A DNA stretch of 31,644 nucleotides from CAYOUV01 sp963790075 (GTDB lineage: Bacteria; Chloroflexota; Anaerolineae; Anaerolineales; Villigracilaceae), in the NCBI GenBank assembly GCA_963790075.1, contig CAWBNG010000002.1, forward strand, positions 1 through 31,644, in the 5' to 3' direction. The notes beneath the pieces were generated by a model. It worked only from the letters and a program-made list of their open reading frames with translations. It made no database searches and was not told where the DNA came from. Below, one piece after another: positions 1 to 8,142 of this stretch (the stretch's first letter is position 1; each line of letters opens with the position of its first letter). Position numbers and translations under genes: made by a program.

Positions 1-557
1 GTGATAACCGATAAACCCGACCTGGTCATCCTGGACCTGGGTCTGCCAGACATGGATGGGGTGGAAGTTTAACCGGCGTTTACGCGAATGGACGCAAATC
101 CCAATCATCATCTTATCAGTACCGCGAGCAAGAACAAGATAAAATTGCTGCGCTGGATGCCGGTGCAGATGATTATCTGACCAAGCCGTTCAGCTCGGGT
201 GAGTTAATGGCACGTATCCGGGTGGCTATGCGCAGAACCTTGCAGTCCCCTTCCGAGCCGGTATTCGAATCCGATGGGTTGAAAGTCGATTTAGCAAAAC
301 GGAAAGTGACTACGAACGGGAAAGAGGTCGCACTGACGCCCACTGAATATGAGCTGCTCAGGTTACTGGTACAAAACGCCGGAAGGGTGATCACGCATCA
401 CCAGCTGCTGCGCCAGGTCTGGGGATTGGCTTATGAGTCAGAGGCGCATATTTTGCGTGTGAATATGAGCAACTTACGCCGGAAAATCGAGCCGGATCCG
501 TCACGCCCGCATTATATCCTGACTGAGCCAGGTGTAGGTTACCGATTGCGCGGATGA
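1..557 (+). CDS. OmpR/PhoB-family response regulator, KdpE-like, 5' end cut
   Basis: DNA-binding response regulator of a two-component system. The receiver half shows the phospho-acceptor segment LDLGLPDMDG and the conserved DDYLTKPF lysine motif; the C-terminal winged helix (from about position 270) ends with GVGYRLRG, the classical OmpR-family tail. The receiver wording and the AALDAGADDY segment resemble KdpE. The gene starts before the window, since position 1 is already in the middle of the receiver. Reading is broken at 70-72 (TAA where a Cys codon before RRLREW is expected) and again near 120-128; the conserved sequence resumes each time, so these are probably sequence errors. It converges with the minus-strand envelope operon. 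No kdp genes are in the window, so a role in potassium control is only a family-level guess. Confidence 0.85.
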
Positions 558-570
558 ACGCAAAAAATGG

Positions 571-1674
571 TCAAGGGGCAGTCACATTGAACTGCGTGTA
601 ATGGTAGACGATTTTCCCCGCTACAATTCCGAACGATTCATTCCCATCTGATACATTCCCAGCCGTTGATTGCGCCGTCCACGCGAAATAACGCGAGCTG
701 GCGTTGCTAGAGTTTTCGCCCAGCGAAAAGGTAGCATTCGGCAGAGTCTGATTGAATAATTTTGTATACCAGGTGCGAATTGCGCTGCTGCCCTGGACTG
801 TGCTGGTCGCATCGACGTGCACTGCGTTGCTATCGTATAACGTCACCAACTGGTTTAGATCGTGGGCATTGAGCGCAGCAAAATAATTTAACAAGACGTC
901 CTGCTGGTCGGGTACAGCCGGCCAGGAATAAGCCGCGATCGTGTCCCACAATCCCGGAAGGTACATCCGGGTATGCCCCCATTCCCAGAAATTAGCTGCG
1001 CTCATATTCAAGTTACGAGCCGTATCCAAAAATTCGATGATCTCTGCTGGGCTTGGCTGCCAGGTGCCTTGCATATAAGCTGACCCGGTCGGAATCAGCG
1101 GGCGGAAGGGTGTAATAGCCTGAAACTCACGCAATGAACGCGCCAGCTGTTCATCCGGGTTGTGCAATTCCACCCAATACACCTGCGGCATGTTGATATC
1201 ACATTTTTCCAAGAAAGCCTGCCAGGGCAGCTGTGGATGGTAAGTGGGATAGCGGTACGAGCTCAGCACGATCGGGAAACTGGATAGAGCGGCACGCAAA
1301 GCCGTCATATATTGGCGCGCATCCGCATCCCTTCCCGACTCGGTATATTGCGCCTCGGCATCGATGGAATAACCATCCAAGCCTAGCTGCTGGATCCTTT
1401 GGATGGCAATCTTACCCTCGCCTGCAGGGTCATATCCATAGACGTAATGCCAACCCCAAACCTGGATATTTCGCGCTTTCAGAGCCTGTTTGACTGCCGG
1501 CACCAAATCGACACCGGTGGTTAAATCGATATTATAGCTGTTGGTGCCGTCAGCGATCTTGATCAGAACGTGCGATAAACCAGCCTGCACAGCCGCATTG
1601 GCTATAGCAGTAGCGCTGCCCCCCTCGCAGCGCTTGATTTGCCAGATATAGAAACCTTTTCCTTGCAGGGTCAA
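571..1674 (-). CDS. TIM-barrel glycoside-hydrolase-like protein with SnoaL/NTF2-like C-terminal domain
   Basis: An intact 367-residue frame. Residues about 5-250 look like a (beta/alpha)8 barrel of glycosidase type: alternating strand motifs such as VWGWHYVYGYDP, an acidic DGYSIDAEAQY segment where a catalytic or substrate carboxylate would sit, and FWEWGH near the end. Residues about 258-367 resemble a SnoaL/NTF2-like fold (YFAALNAHDLNQLVTLYD). No signal peptide is visible. The start is a TTG directly after an in-frame TAA with no clear ribosome site, so the true start is uncertain. It is the last gene of the operon that also encodes the LCP and LysM proteins, so cell-envelope polysaccharide handling is likely but not shown. 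Family assignment is by pattern only. Confidence 0.7.
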   Translation of the reverse strand: MTLQGKGFYIWQIKRCEGGSATAIANAAVQAGLSHVLIKIADGTNSYNIDLTTGVDLVPAVKQALKARNIQVWGWHYVYGYDPAGEGKIAIQRIQQLGLDGYSIDAEAQYTESGRDADARQYMTALRAALSSFPIVLSSYRYPTYHPQLPWQAFLEKCDINMPQVYWVELHNPDEQLARSLREFQAITPFRPLIPTGSAYMQGTWQPSPAEIIEFLDTARNLNMSAANFWEWGHTRMYLPGLWDTIAAYSWPAVPDQQDVLLNYFAALNAHDLNQLVTLYDSNAVHVDATSTVQGSSAIRTWYTKLFNQTLPNATFSLGENSSNASSRYFAWTAQSTAGNVSDGNESFGIVAGKIVYHYTQFNVTAP

Positions 1675-1687
1675 TTAAACAAACTCG

Positions 1688-2829
1688 CTATTGCAGATTC
1701 TGGGATTGGCGGATCACTTTCATTAACGCAGCTTGATTGGGCACCAACACCATGGCGCCTTCTGGTGTAATCCAATCATACACTTGTTTGTATGTAATCG
1801 CATAGTAATGGATATTGCGTGTTTCAGCAATCTTCGCCGCGAAAGGCAACCATTTCAGCATGGTCAGCATATCTAGATCGGTCTAAACTGAGTTGTTATA
1901 CGTGTCGAAAAACTCCGGCGCCCGGCGGAAAGCATCAATCGAGATAAACTTTTCGAGCAAGGCGGTCAGCACTTCCCGTTGGCGTTGGTTGCGTTTGATA
2001 TCATTGGTGGTCTTGCGTGTGCGCACATACCATAACACGGTATCGGCATCCATTTTGTGCATTCCTGGTTTGATCGTTTCCCAATATCCGCCGCGGTAAT
2101 CCGACACTGCCTCAGCCACATTCACATTCAGCCCCCAAGTTGGTCAACAATGTGCTTGAAAGAGCTAAAATCAACCAGCGCAAAATAATCGACTGTGATC
2201 CCGAAATCGTGCTTGAATGTATCTTTGAGCATCTTGTAACCGCCGTAAGTGAAAGCGGTGTTAATCCGGTTATCTCCCCAACCAGGTAAATTGACCCACA
2301 AATCGCGGGGAAGGAGGTCACATTTACACTGCCCAGATCTGAATTGATCGTTAACGAGAGGATCGTATCGGTACGGAACCCGGCTTCATTAGGCCGTCGG
2401 TCAGCGCCGAGCAATAGGAAGTTGATCTGGCGGGGTAATTTTTCCAGCGAGGGTCTTCAGTCAGGTTGACCGAAGGGGGAGGCGCGCCGGTAGGGGTAGT
2501 GGTGGGAGTAGGACCCGTGCCAGTTGGCGGGATCGGTGTCTCGGTTGGTTGAATAGTCGGCAGGGGGACAAACTGGGTGGCGAGTGCGCTAATGGATTCT
2601 CACCCAGGGAGGCGGTTGGCGCCAATGGCTGGAAAGGAGTCGGCGTGGCGGTCGCATCGGAAGGAGCCAGTACATAGGTCGACTGTGCAGCGATACTAAA
2701 CAAATCGGCTGCCACCGGCATACCCGCTAATGCAGAGGAAACACAGCCAGTGATGACTACACCCAAACTGACCAACACAGTGAATTGCCATAAGTGTGAG
2801 CTAAATTTGCGTAATGGTCGCAGATCCAC
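1688..2829 (-). CDS. LytR-CpsA-Psr (LCP) family protein, frameshifted
   Basis: LCP proteins attach polymers such as teichoic acids or capsule-like glycans from lipid carriers to the cell wall, outside the membrane. The GTG start at 2829 follows an AGGA site; an N-terminal hydrophobic segment (VLVSLGVVITGCV, possibly a lipobox-type Cys) and a Thr/Pro linker lead to the catalytic part. LCP hallmarks are visible: LLLGADRRPNEAGFRTDTI, the TSFPRDL motif, DYFALVDFSSFKHIVDQLGG, and the Arg-rich WYVRTRKTTNDIKRNQRQRE. Reconstructed length is about 380 residues. Frame changes occur near 2590, 2440, 2312, 2130 and 1880; the protein reads through each, so errors rather than decay are likely. It sits 24 bp after the LysM gene, in an apparent operon. 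Confidence 0.85.
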
Positions 2830-2853
2830 AGTTTAATTCCTTCTTTGCTTTGA

Positions 2854-3999
2854 TCAGACCGCCAATATTGTCCAACAAGGTGGGAACAGAAGTAATCCGA
2901 CGCCCATGGTAGCTTCGGGTTGGTCAGGTGTGGTTTCTCTCGGTACGGTCATGGGAGTATCCGATGGCGGTGGAATTGGAGTGTCGCTCGGAGGAGGTAC
3001 ATGCGTATTTGCAGGCGGTGGAAGTGGAATATCCGTGGGTGGTGGAAGCGGAGTATCCGTAGGCGGTGGAATTGGAGTATCTGCCGGCGGTGGAATTGGA
3101 GTATCTGTCGGCGGTGGTACCGTTGTATCGGTAGCAGGCGGGACTGGCGTGCTGGTGAACGCCTGCAAACTCGGTGTATCGCTGGCAGCAGGGGTAGGAC
3201 TATTGGCCCCAATTGCCGCGGACGTCGAGCTCGGCAATGGCGCAGGCACAGTCCCGGTGTTCGTCGCCGGTGTAACTGGCGTCCAACTCGGGGGGACCAG
3301 CGAAGTCATGGAGGGGGCGGATGAAGCGGTGCTCGAAGGCGTAACAGTCGGTGGGAGTGCCGCAGTAAAAACAGGCGGGATATAGGGGATGAAAGGCAGA
3401 TGTAAAAGCTCTCCCGGATAAATATAAATGCTGTTTCCGAGACAATTTGCCGTCTGAAGGTCTGCAACTGCTACATGCGTGAGCAAAGATAACGTGAAAA
3501 GAGTATCACCAGGCTTAACATAATATATCGGCCAACCATACGGCGCCGCGAAACAGATACCAACCATATTGGTGGGATGGATTTCTGGTACGTAGAGCAC
3601 CGACCCAGACACCAGGCTGATCGAAGACAAACCGGCAGTTTCAATGCAATTGGCCAGCAATAAAGCTTTTTCACTGGTCGAATATTTGTGCGCCAGACCG
3701 GACAACGTATCCCCCAGGAGTACGACATAGGCGACATAACCTCCGGGCGGGATACATTCAGAATTAGGTGTAATGGTCGGGGTATCGGTCGGTCTGAAAC
3801 CTGGGGTAGTGGTCTCAGAAAATGGCATGCCGCTTTCCATCGCTATCTTTGGAACCGCTGTCATCGTTTGAGTGGCTGTTGCTGGTATGGCGAGCGCGTA
3901 ACCATTCTCTGCATATGAAAGCAGGATGCTTCCGAACAACAACACGCTCGAAAGAACAGCCATAAAAGAACCAGAAATAATCCTGCGCCAACCGCTCAC
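2854..3999 (-). CDS. exported LysM-repeat protein with Pro/Thr-rich repeat tail
   Basis: LysM domains bind GlcNAc-containing polymers such as peptidoglycan. This 381-residue frame has an N-terminal membrane/signal segment (about residues 8-30), then two LysM domains: the first around YVVLLGDTLSGLAHKYSTS, the second around YYVKPGDTLFTLSLLTHV. A Ser/Thr/Pro linker and eight-residue PPPTDTPI-type repeats follow, and a short hydrophobic end. The start is GTG at 3999, overlapping the TGA of the upstream kinase gene (GTGA), which indicates translational coupling. The repeat tail could span the wall. The final hydrophobic stretch is short for a membrane helix, so a late frameshift is possible. Shadow frames on the plus strand here are Gly-rich artefacts of the repeat. 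Confidence 0.8.
   Translation of the reverse strand: MSGWRRIISGSFMAVLSSVLLFGSILLSYAENGYALAIPATATQTMTAVPKIAMESGMPFSETTTPGFRPTDTPTITPNSECIPPGGYVAYVVLLGDTLSGLAHKYSTSEKALLLANCIETAGLSSISLVSGSVLYVPEIHPTNMVGICFAAPYGWPIYYVKPGDTLFTLSLLTHVAVADLQTANCLGNSIYIYPGELLHLPFIPYIPPVFTAALPPTVTPSSTASSAPSMTSLVPPSWTPVTPATNTGTVPAPLPSSTSAAIGANSPTPAASDTPSLQAFTSTPVPPATDTTVPPPTDTPIPPPADTPIPPPTDTPLPPPTDIPLPPPANTHVPPPSDTPIPPPSDTPMTVPRETTPDQPEATMGVGLLLFPPCWTILAV
2954..3145 (-). repeat. 24-bp tandem repeat encoding PPPxDTPx units
   Basis: About eight imperfect 24-bp units lie end to end inside the LysM gene; on the plus strand each resembles ggagtatccgatggcggtgg plus four bases. They encode the eight-residue Pro/Asp/Thr unit of the protein tail. 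Copies differ by point changes but not in length, so the frame is kept. Copy number may vary between strains. Confidence 0.85.
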
Positions 4000-6422
4000 T
4001 GGACCGCCTGGATTTCCTTTCCATCCATTTGATCTGGCACTGCTGGCAGCAGGATGCTGAACGTTGCTCCTACTCCTGGCTCGTTATCGACCCAGGTGCG
4101 CCCGCCTAAAACTTCGATGAGTGTCTTCAGGCGCAAGAAATCCACGTTGTTTTTCCCAAGACCCTGGATATCCGCCGTTTTTGAACGCGGAGCGAAAACA
4201 CGTGGAACATCCTGCAGAGCAATCCCGCCGCCGTGGTCGCTCACCTGTACCAATACGTAATCCATTTTGTTTTCACTACTTTCGAGGCGAGCCGCAATAC
4301 CCATCTCACTGCCTTCGGGGGTGACCGATCCGGCGTTTTGCAACAGTTGGGTGATCACCCTGCGTAGAGCATTCGAGTCGCTGACAATTTTCAGCGGTTG
4401 GTCCGGCAGGTTTGATTTCAAAGCCACGCGTTTCATCTGGATCGTCCGGTTCGCTTCTTTAATCGCCGTTTGGATCACGCCGCATATATCGATCTCTTCC
4501 CGCTCAAGTCGGGTTGGATTGCTTTCCGCCATCGAGATCTGTACCAGGTCGTCGATTTACCGGTTAAACCGCTCCGTAGAAAGCTTGATCCGTTCCAGGT
4601 ATTTTCTCTGCGTCGCTCCCAGTATACCGATCGATTCACCCAACAACAAGTCTGTGTAACCGACAATAGATGATAACGGCTGCCGGAGATCCTGCCCGAT
4701 CGACTGAATTGTGGCAAGCTGTTCGTTCGAAGGACTGGCATCGACCGGATTGACTTCCAGGTTGGCAATCTCATTCTCCGCCTCGGCAACCGCGTTGCGT
4801 AAGATGGCGATTTCCTCTAATGCTAACCTGAGCTCACCGCCCAACGGTTTCTCACGAGCGACTGCCGCTTCCAACGCCTGGCGGCCATTTTCCTTGAGCT
4901 GCTCATTTTCTGCTTTCATTTGCTCGAGCGTCGCTTGTAACGATGTCTGGTTAGCCACCAATGCCGCCATGGTCATGATTTGTTCCTGATCCCGGCGAGC
5001 GCTTTCCTGCAGAACGGTTACATGGTCTCGCAGCTTTATTTTCTCTTCTAAGGTCTGTTGCGCCTGTTCTTGCGTGGCTCTGTTCGACTGGCGAGCCTGG
5101 TCCAATTCAATTTTTAAATTTGCAGTTTCCCGCATGCGTTGCAAGAACTGAACCAGCAATTTAGAGAGCAGGCTGATTGTCGATTGCTCCTTAGGCAACC
5201 AGTCTTTTTGGGAATCTGCAGCTACCAAGATAATACCTGCCAGGGGTTTTCCATCAGGCCCTAAGACCGGCATGAGTAAGATGTTCCCCACCTGCTCCAT
5301 CCTGAATATTTTGGCTATGCAGGCAATATCAGGCGCAGTACTTTCGGCTGCCAGCCGGCGCACCCGGCCCATCTTGAGACAGGAAATTAAAACCGGCATC
5401 CGGTTAGCCTCGACGGTAGAGGCGGGCAAATAGCGCTTATTTCTCCCATCGTAACCGCCAACGATCTCAATTTTTCCGTCCGGTTTGGGCGGTAGAGCTA
5501 TCAATGACAGCTCCGCTTGCCCCATTCGGGCAAGGATAGCTGCCACTTTATTCGCTACCTGGCCTGGCTCCACTTCACCCATCATATTGAAGAGCGGCTT
5601 CCACAAGCTATCATCCGTCAGGAGACCTACAACTTCCTGATCGGCTTCGTTACCCGGCTCTAAAACAGGGACGTCCTCCACGGGGGCGCCGCTGAAATCC
5701 AGGCCTAGCTGAAAGGCTGCCCGCCCGGGTAAAAGTAACAAGAATGGGAAGGCAGCGATTTCAAACAGGCGGGTGATGCTCGGATAGTCCTGTCCATATG
5801 GAAGGAGCAGCAGGTGTACTACCGGACCGGCACCCAGCAACAGCAACATCACAGCACCAAAGCCCCATTGGGCCGGTCGCAAGAAAACCAGGTTTATCAG
5901 GCCGATCACTGCCACACAAATACAGGCAATCTGAATCGCCAGGTCTATCGTCGAGCCATTCAGTACCTGGTCGAAGTTTTGCCGGACCCACCACACAGAG
6001 CCAAAAATACCAGCAGCCAGTGCCAACAACCCAATAAATAAGCTGGCGGAATCGACTGCGGAGATAGAATGCGAGCTAGCCGGAGAGTCGGAACCCGTTT
6101 CTGGATTGGGGAAGCTCCAGAGCCAGACAATCAAGACCAGGCTTAGCAAGCTGACTATTCGCTCTAATAGCGGCAGCCAGATGCGCCCATCCACCACTGC
6201 CTGCCAGACCAGGCCTGAAGCAACAAAAAGCGCCAGCTGCAAGGCTAACAGCAGGCTCACACCCAACAAGACACGCCGGATTTGGATTGAACGAAAGCGC
6301 TGGCTTTGGTTTAGTGAAATTTGCAGCGTCCCGGCGACTGAAAAAGCCAGGACAAGATGATACATCAGGCTGCCTGCATCGGAGGAAAGTAAAGCCAGAA
6401 CCTGATCAACCAACAATCCCAT
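3996..6422 (-). CDS. membrane histidine-kinase-like protein with degenerate H-box (no phospho-His) and one in-frame TAA
   Basis: About 808 residues. Residues 1-240 hold roughly seven or eight hydrophobic helices; about 265-420 is a GAF-like sensor (SLIALPPKPDGKIEIVGGYD); about 425-560 is a coiled coil rich in Gln and Glu; then comes a HisKA-like helix pair and an HATPase_c domain. The N box is ITQLLQNAGSVTPEG and the G box is VSDHGGGI. The H box reads SIGQDLRQPLSS: Gln (codon CAG) replaces the phospho-accepting His. An in-frame TAA at 4557-4559 stands where the motif FNRLIDDLVQIS expects Leu; a single T-to-A change explains it. The gene heads the envelope operon and its stop overlaps the LysM start. 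It may act as a pseudokinase scaffold or receptor rather than a true autokinase. Confidence 0.85.
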
Positions 6423-6444
6423 ATCTCATGTTTTCCTAATCTCG

Positions 6445-6450
6445 ATTATA
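6445..6450 (-). promoter_or_regulatory. -10 box of the envelope operon
   Basis: On the minus strand this is TATAAT, with TTGTCA 15 bp upstream as a poor -35. It lies 22 bp before the ATG of the kinase-like gene and divergent from the tRNA-Leu promoter, which is the only outward promoter seen for the four-gene minus-strand operon. Confidence 0.5.
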
Positions 6451-6464
6451 GCATGTCAATTAGG

Positions 6465-6492
6465 TTGACAAAACTAGATTTAAAGGTAAAAT
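6465..6492 (+). promoter_or_regulatory. promoter of tRNA-Leu
   Basis: TTGACA at 6465-6470 and TAAAAT at 6487-6492, separated by 16 bp, lie 26 bp before the mature 5' end of the tRNA. Close to the sigma-70 consensus. Confidence 0.7.
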
Positions 6493-6518
6493 ATCGCACG
6501 CACTACCCGTTATCATCA

Positions 6519-6602
<84 letters not shown>

Positions 6603-6744
6603 CAGCTGGATGGTACACTCCATGCAACTATGGAGCGTGCTTAGTTTAAAGAGGATGTTATGACACATCGTAAGACTTGCCGCCTCAGTTAGCTTGAGGT
6701 AAGATCAATGGTGCAATAATCTGAACCAAGACGAGGAGCTGCCT

Positions 6745-7119
6745 ATGAAATACAGGCGATCGGCTGGTTACTGCGTGCTGGTTGTGGGCTGGCAGTACCG
6801 GATGGTGATGAATTTCAACAGCCGGACGGCTGAATTAAGCCATCTGACAGCTGAACACCAGATCGTCAAAGTTGAGCGCGACAGCCGCCTGGAAACAAAA
6901 TCGGCCTTGGAAGCACAAATAGCATTCGCCACTTCGGAACCAGCGGTTTACAAATGGGCTTACGAGAACCACATGGTCCGCCCGGGAGACTACCCGGTCA
7001 TTCCGGTGCAATCCGTGCAAAGCACTTCTGTCCCGGCGCCCAAACCTATCGCGACCGAAAAACCGATGAGCAATCTCGAAAAGTGGTTAATGCTATTCTT
7101 CGATCAGCCCAACCCTTAA
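6745..7119 (+). CDS. FtsB/DivIC-like septum-formation protein
   Basis: 124 residues. An N-terminal hydrophobic stretch (about 8-22) is followed by a short coiled coil (TAELSHLTAEHQIVKVERD ... ALEAQIAFATSE), then the motif VYKWAYENHMVRPGDYPVIP and a Pro-rich linker ending in an amphipathic NLEKWLMLFFDQP. This layout, one membrane helix plus leucine-zipper-like coil, is that of FtsB/DivIC divisome proteins, which bridge FtsL and FtsQ. The ATG at 6745 is preceded by GAGGAG. The membrane helix is shorter than normal, which suggests a small indel near 6780. It lies between two tRNA genes and shows no operon partner. Confidence 0.6.
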   Translation: MKYRRSAGYCVLVVGWQYRMVMNFNSRTAELSHLTAEHQIVKVERDSRLETKSALEAQIAFATSEPAVYKWAYENHMVRPGDYPVIPVQSVQSTSVPAPKPIATEKPMSNLEKWLMLFFDQPNP

Positions 7120-7138
7120 TTTCATTTAAATACCCGTC

Positions 7139-7167
7139 TTGACGGGCTGGGGCTGGCGTGATACAAT
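7139..7167 (+). promoter_or_regulatory. promoter of initiator tRNA-Met
   Basis: TTGACG at 7139-7144 and TACAAT at 7162-7167 with an ideal 17-bp spacer. It is placed 34 bp before the tRNA. Confidence 0.7.
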
Positions 7168-7201
7168 GTTGCCCGCCTCCTAAAAAGGGAAGCGCATCCG
7201 A

Positions 7202-7274
7202 TGCGGGGTGGAGCAGTGGCAGCTCGTCGGGCTCATAACCCGAAGGTCCCAAGTTCGAAATCTTGGCCCCGCTA
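7202..7274 (+). tRNA. initiator tRNA-fMet, anticodon CAT
   Basis: The GTGGAGCAG D-arm, the anticodon stem with three consecutive G:C pairs (GGGCTCATAACCC) and an unpaired first acceptor position (T1 against T72) are the marks of a bacterial initiator tRNA. The acceptor GCGGGG pairs with CCCCGC. The T loop reads TTCGAAAT, eight instead of seven nucleotides, so one base appears to be inserted, probably the same kind of sequence error seen in the coding genes. CCA is not encoded. Confidence 0.92.
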
Positions 7275-7281
7275 CTCAGAG

Positions 7282-7319
7282 AAAACCATAGTCCTTCGGG
7301 CTATGGTTTTTCGTTTTTT
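7282..7319 (+). terminator. intrinsic terminator after tRNA-fMet
   Basis: A 10-bp perfect stem AAAACCATAG (7282-7291) / CTATGGTTTT (7301-7310) with loop TCCTTCGGG, followed by TCGTTTTTT. It ends the tRNA transcript 8 bp after the mature end. Confidence 0.9.
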
Positions 7320-7364
7320 AGAAGGACTTAGGTTGTGAAAATCCTTTTAACGGAGGAACTTCAC

Positions 7365-7726
7365 ATGAACCGTAGTTCTTCGGGCTTGAATCTCGTAAAA
7401 TGCATCGATGGCTTTAACAAATATAAGACTGCCGAAGGTCTGAGTTACCGGTCAGTCGATTCTTATGACAGAGCCTAGCAGAAATGGGTCGCATACCAGG
7501 GGGATGTACCAATCTCACAAATTTCCGCCGATGACAATGGAAATAGAGCTGCTGATCAAGGCCTGTCTGTATTACCGCGAAGCCCAGACAGAATTCCGTC
7601 GATCTTTCGCTATGAAACGTGCAACGGCCAGTCGCGACCAGCTGATCATCATGATCCTGCTCGATGCCGGCTTACCCGCTGTCCGAATTCGGTAATCTCA
7701 AAGTCGAAGATGTCGAGTGGAGCTAA
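7365..7726 (+). pseudogene. remnant of a tyrosine recombinase (phage integrase/XerC-like)
   Basis: An ATG with a GGAGG site opens a core-binding (SAM-like) domain: CIDGFNKYKTAEGLSYRSVD then a TAG, then QKWVAYQGDVPISQISADD. In a second frame, after a gap, the start of the catalytic domain is recognisable: RDQLIIMILLDAG ... SEFGNLKVEDVEWS, then a stop. The segment that should hold the first catalytic Arg (GLRxSE) reads GLPAVSE. Nothing after 7726 resembles the HxxR or Tyr catalytic boxes. The combination of a nonsense codon, frameshifts, missing active site and missing C-terminal half makes this a true remnant rather than an error-hit gene. It starts 91 bp after a tRNA gene, a classical integration site. 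Confidence 0.75.
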
Positions 7727-8142
7727 TGGGGGGTAAAAAATGATTAGTGTTCTATATAAAAGCTACACGCAGGACCCTCTGGCAATACCCTGCAAATATT
7801 GGAAATAAACGAAAGTATTGTCGAATACCAATTATTTCCCATTATTTCAAATTCCTCTGAAGGAATAATCGTGTAATATATTTAAATCATGCAATGAGGT
7901 GGAAACCGTGCGATAGGATCAACGAATTCTGTTGTTAGTCTTACCTCTGCTCGTCCTAATCATCACACCAACTCCTGTCCATTGTCAATATTTCACCTGA
8001 ATTGCCTGGTGTCTATCGTGGCTATCACAATCTGTTTACACAGAGTATTATGCGATTTAAGATCACTATGCAATAGTTATCTATAACAAACTATCGCAAA
8101 CAATAGCAATCAATTGCTATTGTGATATAATGCCGGCATCTT
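7727..8142 (+). other. non-coding, AT-rich gap of 416 bp
   Basis: No intact gene is seen. A small hairpin ATTCCT-CTGA-AGGAAT lies at 7851-7866. At 7909-7990 a GTG with an upstream GAGGTGG opens a short hydrophobic, signal-peptide-like reading (ILLLVLPLLVLIITPTPV) interrupted by a TAG after two codons; it could be debris of an exported protein. The last 70 bp hold inverted repeats and the promoter of the next gene. Confidence 0.5.
8071..8131 (+). promoter_or_regulatory. extended -10 promoter with palindromic operator candidates
   Basis: A 22-bp inverted repeat lies at 8101-8122: arms CAATAGCAAT and ATTGCTATTG with a CA centre. A weaker one, GTTAT-CT-ATAAC, is at 8076-8087. The hexamer CAATAG recurs at 8071 and 8101, 30 bp apart, about three helical turns. 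An extended -10, TGATATAAT, ends at 8131, and the palindrome occupies its -35 region. The ATG at 8143 follows only about five bases after the expected transcript start and has no ribosome site, so the mRNA is probably leaderless. Autoregulation by the encoded HTH protein is an inference. Confidence 0.6.

Noticed and set aside
70..72. TAA in the response regulator as a recoded codon
   Set aside because: The frame changes at the same place and a second indel follows near 125; ordinary sequence error explains it.
1233..1493. 86-residue plus-strand frame inside the glycosidase-like gene
   Set aside because: Shadow of the intact 367-residue minus-strand frame, with no protein features.
2954..3145. 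Regular repeats suggestive of CRISPR
   Set aside because: Units are contiguous 24-mers without spacers and encode a protein repeat in frame.
2906..3385. Gly/Val-rich 159-residue plus-strand frame
   Set aside because: It is the antisense of the PPPxDTP repeat of the LysM gene; the LysM frame has real domains.
7909..7990. Short hydrophobic signal-peptide-like reading
   Set aside because: A TAG follows the second codon and nothing recognisable follows the hydrophobic part; kept only as a note in the gap entry.
7275..8142. att-site direct repeat of the tRNA-fMet 3' end
   Set aside because: I looked for a copy of the tRNA tail in the gap and in the window downstream and did not see a convincing one.
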